Of a DNA stretch of 64,000 nucleotides, positions 20,240 to 29,970 are shown one piece after another. The position numbers were made by a program, and so were the translations under genes. The notes under the pieces were generated by a model that saw only the letters and a list, made by a program, of their open reading frames with translations, did no database searches and was not told the origin of the DNA. The DNA is taken from NCBI GenBank assembly GCA_963971535.1, contig OZ020590.1, forward strand, positions 150,143,288 through 150,207,287. Reading direction: 5' to 3'. This DNA comes from Notolepis coatsorum. Lineage: Eukaryota > Chordata > Actinopteri > Aulopiformes > Paralepididae. Within the stretch, counting starts at the first letter, position 1; every line of letters starts with the position of its first letter.

Positions 20240-23200
20240 AAGTATGCTATCCTACTGAAGCACCTCAAGGTGCCCCGAGCGCACAATATAGCGCTGGCCT
20301 ATGCCACCTCTACTACCCCATACACAGCGGCTCTAGCAGCACTCGACCAAAGATATGGACGCATATGGGACTACGTAATACAAGAGATAAGGCATATTGA
20401 CCGCCTACCCCCAGCCACAGACAATCGCTCACTAGATGACCTGTCTATCAAGGTACAATCCCTGGTAGGGATGCTGGGGGCGCAAAGAGAAAAGGGTATG
20501 CACGAACTGTACGCGAACTCTAATGTCGAGAGGATTTTAGAGAAGCTTCCGCCCGCCCGACAAGAGCGCTTCAGGCGGCAAAGAGACCACCGTGATCCTA
20601 ACGGTCCCGAGCCATCCCTCCTAGACCTAGCCGACTTCCTGGCGAGAGAAGTCAACAGCCTACGGTTGGATACGTTCATGCGGAGCACACCAAGCTCCAG
20701 AGAGGGACCTAGGAGAGCAAACGATGGCCGCAGATTGGTGACCGTCATGCACCAATCAGAATCAGTACCGAGCAGCAAGAACCACAGTACCCCCTCGATG
20801 AAAGAGAAGTGGAAGATGGTGTGCCCGTACTGCGAAAAGGAACACTGGTTGTCACAATGTGACACATTCAAGAAGATGACCGCCGACGAGGTGAGTCAAT
20901 GGATAAAGTCCAACCGACGCTGTTACCGATGTGCGCGCAGTCACATGGCAGCCGATTGCCGCTTAAAGAAGAGGTGTAATCGGTGTGACGGAGCCCACCT
21001 AGATGTCCTACACGACAGTAACAGAAGAAAGCCTGCACCCTCAAGCAGCACAAAGGCAAGTGTTATGTACATTGACCCCGCCAGCAGCGGGGGCGCCCGG
21101 GTGCTCTTAAAGGTGGTCCGCGTAACACTGAGTTACCAAGACAAGGTCATGGACACTTACGCCGTCCTTGACGACGGGTCAGAGAAGACCCTTCTCCTCG
21201 CGTCCGCTGCGGCCCAGCTGGGGCTGCGGGGGAGCGAAAACCAGATGACGATTCGGACAATAAGAAGAGATCTAAAGACGATAAAGGGCGAGAATGTCTC
21301 CTTCACTATCGCAGCAAGCGGGCAGCCAGAGAGACGGTATAGGATTACTAATGCTTTCACCAGCCAAGAAATAGGCCTGTCGCAGTACACCTACCCCATC
21401 GCCAAGCTGATGGATAAATATGTGCACCTGCGTCAACTACCTATACCGCTCATAGACGGTGCCACCCCGACCCTGCTGATAGGCTCCGACCATGCAGACC
21501 TCATCGTCCCGATAGACCGGGTCCACACAGGGCCCAGAGGCTGTCCTGCAGCAGTCGAGACCCGCCTAGGATGGACATTACAAGGCCCCCTCGCTAAGTC
21601 TCTTAACCGAACAGCAGCCACTAACTGCCTCCACTCCAGAGTGACAGAAGAAGACACCACCCTCCTACAGCATGTCGAGAGGCTATGGACACTAGAGACA
21701 ATGCCCTTTAAGAACGAAAAGAAAGACATTCGTTCCAAGGAAGACATCTACGCTATAGCCCTCCTCGAGCAGGGGACAAAGAGAGTCAAAGTCAACGGAG
21801 TGATGAGATACGCAACTCCACTCCTGAGGCGAGAGGGTATGCCTACCTTCCACGCCCCAAAAGAAGCGACGGAGCGGTATCTATTGAACACAGAGCGGCG
21901 CCTAGCCAGAGACCCCGCTCAAGAGACTGTGTACCGCGCTGAGATTAACAAGCTAATCACAGCGGGACACATAAAGAAAATTGACATTAAAGAGGCCGAT
22001 CAGACGACCGAATCATGGTACGTGCCGCACCACAAAGTCCACCACAACGGCAAGGATCGTATTGTGTTCAACTGCAGCTACCAGATCGGATCACAAAATC
22101 TGAATAAAGAGCTCTTGCCCGGCCCAACACTCGGCCCCTCTCTACTAGGCGTGTTACTACATTTCCGCCAAGACAAGGTGGCCATCAGCGGCGACATCAA
22201 AGGGATGTTCCTGCAGGTGAGACTAGTGGAGGAGGACAAGCCCCTGCTGCGGTTCCTATGGAGAGAGAGGATCGGGGATGAGCAACCAGCCATCTATCAA
22301 TGGGAAGTCCTCCCTTTCGGAACCACATGCAGCCCATGCTGTGCTACGTTTGCACTGCAAAAACACGTCGCAGAGGACCCAGCAGCTGATGAAGAGGTCC
22401 GACAAAGTGTAGGAAATAGTTTCTACGTGGACAACTGTCTGCAAAGCGTCTCGACGCCAGAAGAAGCCGAGGCCCTTCTACTCAAGCTCCGCGCCTCCCT
22501 GATCAAAGGCGGCTTTGATCTCAGGCAGTGGGCCAGCAGCGACCCGCAAGTATTGCGCAGCCTCTCCCCCGAGGACAAGGCAGCAAGCAGCGAGACCTGG
22601 ATGGCGACCATCCCAGGAGAAGCCCAAGAAATGACATTAGGACTAGTCTGGCGCTTCAAAACAGACTCGCTCCATTATAAACACACACCCCTGACCAAGG
22701 AGCAGGGAAGGTCGACTGCACTACCGACCACCAGACGGAGTGTATACAGAACACTCGCCAGACAATATGACCCGTTGGGATGTATTCTACCTTACACCAC
22801 CAGGGCAAAGATGATTGTAAGAGCGCTATGGGACAAGGACCAGGGCTGGGACGACCCCATACCCGAACACCTTGCATCCACATGGAGAGAGTGGGAGACG
22901 GAACTCAGCTCACTCCCAGGTGTCAACATACGCCGCAGCTACTTCCCACCCACAGTGAGGCTGGAGACGTGCCAGATGGACCTGCACGTCTTCAGCGACG
23001 CCTCCGAAGTAGCCTACGGTTCGGTGGCCTACTTGCGTGCCCGAGAGGAGGGAGGAGAAATACATACTGCTTTCATCCTGGCTCGCTCAAGAATAGCCCC
23101 ACGAAAGCAACAATCTATCCCGCGTCTAGAGCTCTGCGCAGCCCTAGCAGGAGTGCAACTCGCCACGTTAATCCAACGTGAACTCACCATTCCGGTGCAA

Positions 23201-25021
23201 AGAACAATCTTGTGGTCAGACTCCACGACAGTACTCACATGGATCCGGTCTGATTCGTGCAGATACGGGGTCTTCGTGGGAGTCAGAGTCACAGAGATTC
23301 AAGATTTAACAGAAGTAGCAAGCTGGAGGTATGTGGACACAAAACACAACCCAGCTGACGTCATCACCCGGGGAATGTCCCTGGATGACCTCACCCGTCA
23401 CAACCTATACAGTGACGGGCCAGAGTTCCTCAAGCTCCCGGAAGAAGAGTGGCCTACACCCACCCCACGGGAAGCGAGTAAAGAGGAGGCAGAAAACAAG
23501 AAATCTATGTTCTGTGGATTGAACACACTCGTCTCCACAGACCCCGACATAGACGATTGCCTCACCCTAGAGAGTGCGCAGCTAAAGACATTCCTGTGGC
23601 ACCACCCAGAGGTTCAGCTCACTACCGACATTACAGCAGCTGACTACGAAGAAGCAGAACTTCTTCTCCTACAACGAGCCCAGAGAGACTCGTTCCCCGA
23701 TGAGCTAGACTGTCTACAGGGAGCAAAGCCCGTCCCATCAGACAGCAGACTGCTCCACCTAGCCCCCGAGAACGACGCCCATGGTCTCATCAGAGTGGGT
23801 GGTCGTCTGCGGAGAGCTCCAGACTTACCGGATGACGTCAAGTACCCGATAGTCTTAAACAGCCGACACAAGGTCACAGAGCTGATCATAAAGAAATACG
23901 ATGAGGATGTGCATCACGCCGGGGCAGAGAGAGTCTTCGCGGAGATCAGACGTCGTTATTGGATACTGCAAGGGAGAGAAGCAGTGCGGCGCTTCCAGCG
24001 AACCTGTCTAGACTGTCGTAAGTGGCGAGCGCAGCCCAGTATACCCCGGATGGCTGACCTACCTCCCTGTCGCCTCCGACTCGGCGACAAGCCTTTTCAC
24101 TCCACCGGTATGGACTGTTTCAGCCCGCTGTATATAAAGAAAGGAAGAGGAACCGAGAAGCGGTGGGGTATTGTATTCAAATGCATGACCACCCGAGCGA
24201 TGCATATAGAACTCCTTCCAACCATGAGCACAGACTCATTCCTTATGGCCTTCCGAAGATTCACATCGCGGAAAGGCAAACCGTCTATATTATTGTCTGA
24301 TCACGGGACAAACTTCAAAGGCGGAGAAAGAGAGCTGAGAGAGAGCTTCCAAGCTATGGGCCCAGAACTTAAGACCCACCTCGCTCCATCCCAGATTGAC
24401 TTCCAGTTGAATCCCCCGAACGCACCTCACTTCGGTGGAACTTGGGAACGAGAAGTACGTTCAATAAAGACAGCCCTGTACGCCGTGCTTGGGGCCCAGA
24501 CCGTGGCGGAAGAAGTCCTAATGACAGTCCTCACGGAGATCGAGGGAGTATTGAACTCAAAGCCCCTCGGTTACGTCTCAAGTGATGTAGCAGATGTCGA
24601 CCCAGTCACCCCCAACACACTCTTGATGGGGCGGCTGGACCCCGCGCTACCACAGACAATGTACAGGCCTGAAGAAGCGAACGGCCGAAGAATGTGGAGG
24701 TACAGTCAAGTATTGGCTGACAAGTTTTGGAACAGCTTCCTACTCCACTATCTACCGTCTCTACAGACCCGCCAGAAATGGGTGAAAGAGAGAGACAATT
24801 TGACAGAAGGAACAGTCGTCATGATTATCGACCAGTCACTACCCCGAGCTATGTGGCCGGCTGGCCGCGTAAGCAAAGTGATCACCGGTGCCGACGGAAA
24901 GGTCCGAGCAGCCGAAGTGCTCGTCCAAGGACGGATCTACACCCGACCCGTGGCGAGGCTAATAGAACTGCCAAGGCTCCCCGATACTATCGATGACGAC
25001 CATGACCCCATGACTTTGTGA
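20240..25021 (+). CDS. BEL/Pao Gag C-terminus and Pol polyprotein, copy 2
   Basis: Open from just after the TAG to TGA at 25,019-25,021. An in-frame GTG at 20,270 gives 1,583 residues; no ATG lies near, so it is probably not translated separately but as Gag-Pol. Domain order and motifs match copy 1 with +67 residues: knuckles about 185-248, protease LDDGS about 300-304, RT with YVDN at 719-722, RNase H about 900-1,030, integrase about 1,170-1,510 with all DDE residues present. No stop or frameshift lies inside. Differences from copy 1 include Tyr to Cys in the RNase H segment LELYAAL and Gly to Ser after the first integrase Asp. Enzymatic parts look intact; supply of Gag does not. Confidence 0.87.
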   Translation, partial: KYAILLKHLKVPRAHNIALAYATSTTPYTAALAALDQRYGRIWDYVIQEIRHIDRLPPATDNRSLDDLSIKVQSLVGMLGAQREKGMHELYANSNVERILEKLPPARQERFRRQRDHRDPNGPEPSLLDLADFLAREVNSLRLDTFMRSTPSSREGPRRANDGRRLVTVMHQSESVPSSKNHSTPSMKEKWKMVCPYCEKEHWLSQCDTFKKMTADEVSQWIKSNRRCYRCARSHMAADCRLKKRCNRCDGAHLDVLHDSNRRKPAPSSSTKASVMYIDPASSGGARVLLKVVRVTLSYQDKVMDTYAVLDDGSEKTLLLASAAAQLGLRGSENQMTIRTIRRDLKTIKGENVSFTIAASGQPERRYRITNAFTSQEIGLSQYTYPIAKLMDKYVHLRQLPIPLIDGATPTLLIGSDHADLIVPIDRVHTGPRGCPAAVETRLGWTLQGPLAKSLNRTAATNCLHSRVTEEDTTLLQHVERLWTLETMPFKNEKKDIRSKEDIYAIALLEQGTKRVKVNGVMRYATPLLRREGMPTFHAPKEATERYLLNTERRLARDPAQETVYRAEINKLITAGHIKKIDIKEADQTTESWYVPHHKVHHNGKDRIVFNCSYQIGSQNLNKELLPGPTLGPSLLGVLLHFRQDKVAISGDIKGMFLQVRLVEEDKPLLRFLWRERIGDEQPAIYQWEVLPFGTTCSPCCATFALQKHVAEDPAADEEVRQSVGNSFYVDNCLQSVSTPEEAEALLLKLRASLIKGGFDLRQWASSDPQVLRSLSPEDKAASSETWMATIPGEAQEMTLGLVWRFKTDSLHYKHTPLTKEQGRSTALPTTRRSVYRTLARQYDPLGCILPYTTRAKMIVRALWDKDQGWDDPIPEHLASTWREWETELSSLPGVNIRRSYFPPTVRLETCQMDLHVFSDASEVAYGSVAYLRAREEGGEIHTAFILARSRIAPRKQQSIPRLELCAALAGVQLATLIQRELTIPVQRTILWSDSTTVLTWIRSDSCRYGVFVGVRVTEIQDLTEVASWRYVDTKHNPADVITRGMSLDDLTRHNLYSDGPEFLKLPEEEWPTPTPREASKEEAENKKSMFCGLNTLVSTDPDIDDCLTLESAQLKTFLWHHPEVQLTTDITAADYEEAELLLLQRAQRDSFPDELDCLQGAKPVPSDSRLLHLAPENDAHGLIRVGGRLRRAPDLPDDVKYPIVLNSRHKVTELIIKKYDEDVHHAGAERVFAEIRRRYWILQGREAVRRFQRTCLDCRKWRAQPSIPRMADLPPCRLRLGDKPFHSTGMDCFSPLYIKKGRGTEKRWGIVFKCMTTRAMHIELLPTMSTDSFLMAFRRFTSRKGKPSILLSDHGTNFKGGERELRESFQAMGPELKTHLAPSQIDFQLNPPNAPHFGGTWEREVRSIKTALYAVLGAQTVAEEVLMTVLTEIEGVLNSKPLGYVSSDVADVDPVTPNTLLMGRLDPALPQTMYRPEEANGRRMWRYSQVLADKFWNSFLLHYLPSLQTRQKWVKERDNLTEGTVVMIIDQSLPRAMWPAGRVSKVITGADGKVRAAEVLVQGRIYTRPVARLIELPRLPDTIDDDHDPMTL

Positions 25022-26273
25022 ACTGCCCGACCCCTCACAACAGACATTGAGTAGTGGACAGTGCGGTTAATCTGTCTCTGCTTAGCTAATTAGGTGGGAC
25101 TAATTAGGAGGCGGCTGTTACAAAGGATCAGATTAAACCGAATATATATATTTATTGATTGATATATATTGCATAGTATTTGTATATCGTTTGATATCCC
25201 TTGTATATTCCTTGTACATATACACGGAATATCCCTTTAGCCTAGTACGGACCATGATGTTTCGTTCTCCTATTGGACAGCGGTCCACAGGCGCCAGGGC
25301 CATGCCTCCAGAGTCAGGTTCAAGGCTACCGTCAGGACATGTCTGTACATGCCCGGCCTTGCCCAGGAATACGAGACAGAAATGAGGTTGGCACTAGATT
25401 GTTCGCCGTGCATATAAATATGGCGCAGGTGAATACAGAAGCACTTAGTCAGAAGTCTTAGAGTTACCCAATAAGTTGAAGCCTCACCCACGATACTCCG
25501 TGCGGTGAAGTATGGCCTGTTTGGCCCCAAATAGAGCATTGAGACCGCGTGCGAATTAATAACTGAATTGTCAGAGTTTGGCGCTATACCGTCGAGTGCG
25601 ACATATTTCTATTAAGTCAGTAATAGTCTATTTGTGTATAGTGTATCGTGCGGCTAAAGTTCTACAGTGACCAGCATCACCAACGCTTCCTCGTACCAGC
25701 TAGAGTGCTTATCCAGGCTGGGCTGCTTTCATGGCGCTTTCACCCGAGGAGACCTAGACGAGAACCGTGTGGACATGTACACTGGATTAATCTACCTGAC
25801 GACTACATAGCCCTTTGCGGCTGGATTATATTTGTTTTGGTCCTGTGATTTATGGAGCGGAGAATCGCCGACGCCTACACGTGTGGGATTTACCCTGTGA
25901 GGAGCCAGGTCGAGTCGGCGCCTCAGAGAGCCTGAGGCCGGCTAGCTTTCTTCACTGTGGAGCTACAGTCTACGGAGAACAGCTGTATTCGTCTGTGGAT
26001 CAAGAGACTATTGCACCGTCTCCTGTACTTGGAGTCTCCTTAGTCATCGTTGACCAGACTCTCTACTACCGACAGATCCTCTACCCCTGCTGGCTTACAA
26101 CCGGGGGGACCCTTCCAGTATCTCCCGCTATATATTACTAGTGTACCATAGATATAATTCCCTAAGATTCAGGTTGTATAATTACCTCCTGCGTAACCAG
26201 AGAATGGACATTCATTATTGATTTGCCTACGCACATTCCTTTGCCTTATAAGCGCCTTATAAGCGCATCCAAA

Positions 26274-28254
26274 CAAGGCCACTGGCCATGACAACATCCC
26301 CTCCAAATTCCTCAGAGACTCAGCAGCAGCCATCACCGCAGTCATCACACACATAATAAACCTCTCCATAAAACAGGGACACGTCCCCAAGGACTTCAAA
26401 ATTGCGAGAGTAACACCCCTGCACAAAAAGGGCAGCAAATTAGACCCGGGTAACTACCGCCCTGTTTCTATCCTTACATCCATCTCGAAAGTCATGGAAA
26501 AAATAGTATACGAACAGATCGAAAAGTACCTCGCGGAAAAAAATCTAATCTACGAATTCCAATCTGGCTTCAGAACATCCCACTCCACTGACACATGCCT
26601 TCTCTACTTGAACGACCACATCAAACAAGAGGTGGACGCGGGCAAATACTGCGGCATGGTCATGCTGGACCTACAAAAGGCCTTCGACACTGTCAATCAC
26701 ACCATTCTGATTGACAAGCTAAAAGCAATTGGTTTTGATAGTTTATCAGTGAGCTGGATACAATCCTACCTGGAGGGGAGGGAACAGATGGTGGAAGTAA
26801 ACGGTACACTATCCCCCCCCCTCACAGTGAGCTGTGGTGTTCCACAAGGAAGCATACTAGGACCGCTACTATTCCTAATTTATGCAAATGACATGTCGTC
26901 AGCTTGTGACTGCAACTTGTTCCTGTTTGCGGACGACTCAGCCCTGCTGGTCTCTGACAAGAACAAGTTACAGGTTGAAAAAGCCCTCAGCTCGGAACTA
27001 GGCAAAATCTGCATATGGCTCGCCGACAACAAACTATCATTACACATGGGCAAAACAGAGTCCATTCTCTTCGGTTCAAATAACAAACTCAGCAAGACCG
27101 ACGGCTTCTCGGTTACAGTGGGTGACAATATTATCACAAGGAAAGATGAAATTACCTACCTGGGTTCCATCCTAGAGGCTAATCTTTCCTGTGACAAAAT
27201 GGCATCCAATGTAATAAAAGAAGTCAACCAACGAACGCGATTCTTGTACCGGATCTCCTCTCTGGTAAACAAGAATACCCTGAAGACTCTAGCAGGAGCA
27301 CTCATTCAAGGGTACTACGACTATGCTTGCACCTCATGGTACCAAAGCACCTCAAAGGCACTAAAAAACAAATTACAAACATCTCAAAACAAGCTAGTCA
27401 GACTACTACTTGACCTGACTCCTAGAACCCACCTCACCCCTGCCCACTTTGACAACCTAGGATGGCTTAGAGTAGACGACAGAGTACAGCAACTTGCAAT
27501 GGGCCTGGTCTACAAGATACACTACGCGACCAAGGTACCCATGTACATGTCAAAATACTTCCCAAAGGTCAGTGAATACCACGATCACAACACCAGAGGG
27601 AGCTCCACAAATCATGTAAAACCCAGATTCGGCTCAAACAAGGGACTAAACACGTTTCGCAATTATGCCACATCAATGTGGAACGCCCTGCCTAAAGCTG
27701 TAAAGGAATGTGAATCACTACCCACCTTCAAAAACACTCTCAAAAAACACCTACGTGAGACTGCAATTCGAAACTGGCCCCTACAAATGTCCTAACCTAG
27801 TTGTACAGTAAATGACCAAGTAAGGCTTTGTCAATATTCCAATGTACAGTGTAAAATGTGTGTGTGTCCCCTTCCCAACCCCCCCCCCCCCCCCACCTCC
27901 AATGTACAGCCCTCACCCAACCCACCCAACCCCACCCAACCAACCTCCTCCAATGTACAGTTTCTATGCCAAATGTATATACACTCCTTTGCTGGACACT
28001 TTTGTATCACAAACAGTACTGTATTTGCAAATCTGATATGTCATAAATGTATAGATGTAGCAGTACTGTCTATCTGTATGTCATGTATGTCATATATGTT
28101 ATGATGAATTGAAAATGGGGGACCCTGATGTAAACAAGACGAAAGTCTTTCTCTGGTCTGCATCCCCTTAACAATTGTATGTATTGAGCTGTACTGTACT
28201 GTACCCATTCTGCAATCTGTTAATAAACTTTTCAATCAATCAATCTTTTGCTGC
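26274..28254 (+). mobile_element. Jockey-superfamily LINE (CR1/L2-like), 5'-truncated, inserted in the LTR
   Basis: It starts inside the RT domain and ends with CAATCAATCAATC. The 3' UTR (27,796-28,240) has C-rich repeats around CCAATGTACAG and the tail shared by five other fragments in the window. No target duplication: a 26-bp deletion instead, which suggests an atypical or repaired 5' junction. Clade is by eye. Confidence 0.85.
26275..27795 (+). CDS. LINE reverse transcriptase, N-truncated but open
   Basis: The frame is open from the truncation point (KATGHDNIPS) to TAA at 27,793-27,795, about 506 codons. Motifs in order: NYRPVSIL, FQSGFR, LDLQKAFDTVNH, GVPQGSILGPLLF, the catalytic box FADDSALL near 26,925, LGSILEA and a C-terminal NLGWLRVDDR region. 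Lacking endonuclease and the start of RT, it cannot move on its own. The near-identical minus-strand copy at 51,117-52,453 carries a frameshift. Confidence 0.85.
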   Translation, partial: KATGHDNIPSKFLRDSAAAITAVITHIINLSIKQGHVPKDFKIARVTPLHKKGSKLDPGNYRPVSILTSISKVMEKIVYEQIEKYLAEKNLIYEFQSGFRTSHSTDTCLLYLNDHIKQEVDAGKYCGMVMLDLQKAFDTVNHTILIDKLKAIGFDSLSVSWIQSYLEGREQMVEVNGTLSPPLTVSCGVPQGSILGPLLFLIYANDMSSACDCNLFLFADDSALLVSDKNKLQVEKALSSELGKICIWLADNKLSLHMGKTESILFGSNNKLSKTDGFSVTVGDNIITRKDEITYLGSILEANLSCDKMASNVIKEVNQRTRFLYRISSLVNKNTLKTLAGALIQGYYDYACTSWYQSTSKALKNKLQTSQNKLVRLLLDLTPRTHLTPAHFDNLGWLRVDDRVQQLAMGLVYKIHYATKVPMYMSKYFPKVSEYHDHNTRGSSTNHVKPRFGSNKGLNTFRNYATSMWNALPKAVKECESLPTFKNTLKKHLRETAIRNWPLQMS

Positions 28255-28689
28255 AATAAATACTTGATTATACCTTTGTGTGGAACCGATTCAATGTGGG
28301 AAGTGTTCATCATATTTATATATCATGTACTGTATGGCCAGTAATTAAAGTACATAAAGCGGTAGTGGTTTAATGATACCATACTTATCAATACAGTCAG
28401 GGAATTGTACCCCTCAGTTACACATATGATATCATAATTCTAAATATGTATTTATAACCTTTTCAAACAGTAATTGATATGTAGTAACAGGGCTGACGAA
28501 AAACAAATATGCATGTTGTTTAAATGTGAAAACAATTAAAAATATAATAGCCTGAGATGGCACGGTACATTTGTCTGAGAGATAAGAATCCACTTAATAA
28601 AAAAAAATTATCCAAAACTTTTAAAACAATACTTTCAAAATCAAACATTAAAAAGTGAAAATGGCAAGCTTTCGTAGAATGACCCTACT

Positions 28690-28941
28690 GCGACTAGGGA
28701 CGTGAGGCGGAGACAACGCCGGCAGAGATCTGCGTCCTTCACCACTGCCACCGCCCCTGCTGGGCCTGCAAAAAAGAAGGCCAAGAGTGGAGGAGCCACT
28801 ACCACAAGTGCTGCCAGTCATCCTGCGCCCGGGGAGAACGGTAGGGAACGACACGGCCAGGCGGCTCCCCAGCACCTTCCCTCTGGGCCAGCTGCCCGTG
28901 GGGGCAAGCGACACCCTGCGCGCGGGGGGCGGCACAAGTGA
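28690..28941 (+). pseudogene. Gag-like ORF of unknown retroelement, 3' half
   Basis: 83 codons and TGA (28,939-28,941), in exact phase with 15,797-16,153 once the DNA element and one TACT are ignored. This half is strongly basic: RRRQRRQRS, KKKAK and GGKRHPARGGRHK at the end, suiting nucleic-acid binding or nuclear import. The coding-style GC content resumes sharply at the joint. Function unknown. Confidence 0.55.
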
Positions 28942-29970
28942 CGGGCGGCACTTCTCCTCCCACCTCTTGCAGAGACAAGTCGCATTTCTTTCCTCTCTCC
29001 CTAGGCCTTCAAGGCCGTTCCTACCGCCGCCTCTACTGCTCCATGGAGCCCGACGCTGCTATGCTCTGCTTCGTGCCGGTGGCCGGACTATACTCAAATC
29101 AACTCTAAATGGATCTAATCAGTGGATTGCATATTTTCTTCAAGAAGCAGAATAAGGCTAACCCTCTCTGCCTATTGGGACATCATAATCGGGCTACCAA
29201 CTTGAAGACGTGGTCATTTTTGGATTATCGAAGCTTTTGGACTGCAATAAGAAGATTTTGGATCTGTTTACCGCGCACAGGATCTACCAAAATGAACTGA
29301 TAAGACACTTGGACACTTGGACTAATAATGCATTCAGTCATTTGGACGGAGTTGTTAAAACTCACTCCACTCAAATCAATAGAGTTATATTTCACTCTAT
29401 TCAAATAAAATTTAAAGTGACGTGGCTGGGATAAATGGGCCAGTCAGTCAGCCAAAACAAATTCCTGGACCAAGGTCGAAACAGGGAGCTGCTGGAGTCG
29501 AAGGCCCTCTGGGAGATAAGAGTGGCGAGCGGCTTCCCCACCCGCAATCCCTACCTCCCCCACCCAGGACTTGGCTTGTGCACTCCCCCCCACCCCCCCC
29601 CCCCCCCCCCCCTTCCTCTGCATTGGCGCTGCACTGTCGGCTGCCTCGTGTGAGGGATCACTCCCCCCCCCCCCTACAGCCCTGTAACAACCCCAACCCA
29701 CTCCCCCCTCCTTCCGTAAATGGCGCTGCCTATGACGGCTGCCAGTCTGTTTGCGGTGGTGAATATGCATATGTTTGTCTCAAGGCTCTGTACCATTATT
29801 ACTATCTAAAATGTAATAATTGTGGAATATTACTGTAATGAGCTGTATGTGTATGATCCAAGCGTCCTATGATCCTCATAGGAGCATAACAGAAAAAAGC
29901 ATTCCATGTGAAGGTATTCTGTATCTTTGCATGTCAACTAATAAAGAAACTTGAAACTTGAACTTGACTC
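28942..29970 (+). other. Possible 3' UTR and LINE-like tail of the gag-like unit
   Basis: No frame with recognisable motifs. C-runs at about 29,585-29,612 and 29,663-29,675. AATAAA at 29,940 is followed by AAACTTGAAACTTGAACTTG, a tail style seen on LINE-mobilised sequences. It may be the 3' end of the same unit as the gag-like ORF. Confidence 0.4.

Larger units (their letters stand above)
17397..28422 (+). mobile_element. BEL/Pao LTR retrotransposon, copy 2, complete but nested
   Basis: Flanked by CATAT on both sides (17,392-17,396 and 28,423-28,427), the 5-bp duplication usual for BEL/Pao. Parts: 5' LTR 17,397-18,747, primer site 18,750-18,766, gag, pol to 25,021, a purine-rich tract before 25,116, and a 3' LTR split by a LINE. 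Without the LINE it is about 9 kb. Gag-Pol is broken by a frame change near 19,814-19,961 and a TAG at 20,237; the rest of pol is open. Confidence 0.93.
25116..28422 (+). repeat. 3' LTR of BEL/Pao copy 2, split by a LINE
   Basis: LTR sequence at 25,116-26,273 and 28,255-28,422. At the LINE joint about 26 bp present in the 5' LTR (near 18,544-18,570) are missing, and an 11-bp CCTTATAAGCG is duplicated just upstream (about 26,243-26,264). Its U3 equals that of copy 1, not that of its own 5' LTR. Confidence 0.9.
16154..28685. mobile_element. DNA element with GGGTCATT ends, interrupted by BEL copy 2
   Basis: The left end GGGTCATTATACGAAAGC at 16,154 is matched in reverse at 28,685, about 27 of 28 bases identical. 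Flanks carry TACT (16,150-16,153 and 28,686-28,689); a 5-bp reading CTACT is possible. Excluding BEL and its extra target duplication the element is about 1.5 kb (16,154-17,396 and 28,428-28,685), AT-rich and non-coding. A motif like GTCAGCCCTGTTAC recurs in both orientations near 16,555, 16,910, 16,940, 16,965, 17,118 and 28,488, as transposase-binding repeats often do. Superfamily unknown. Confidence 0.8.
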
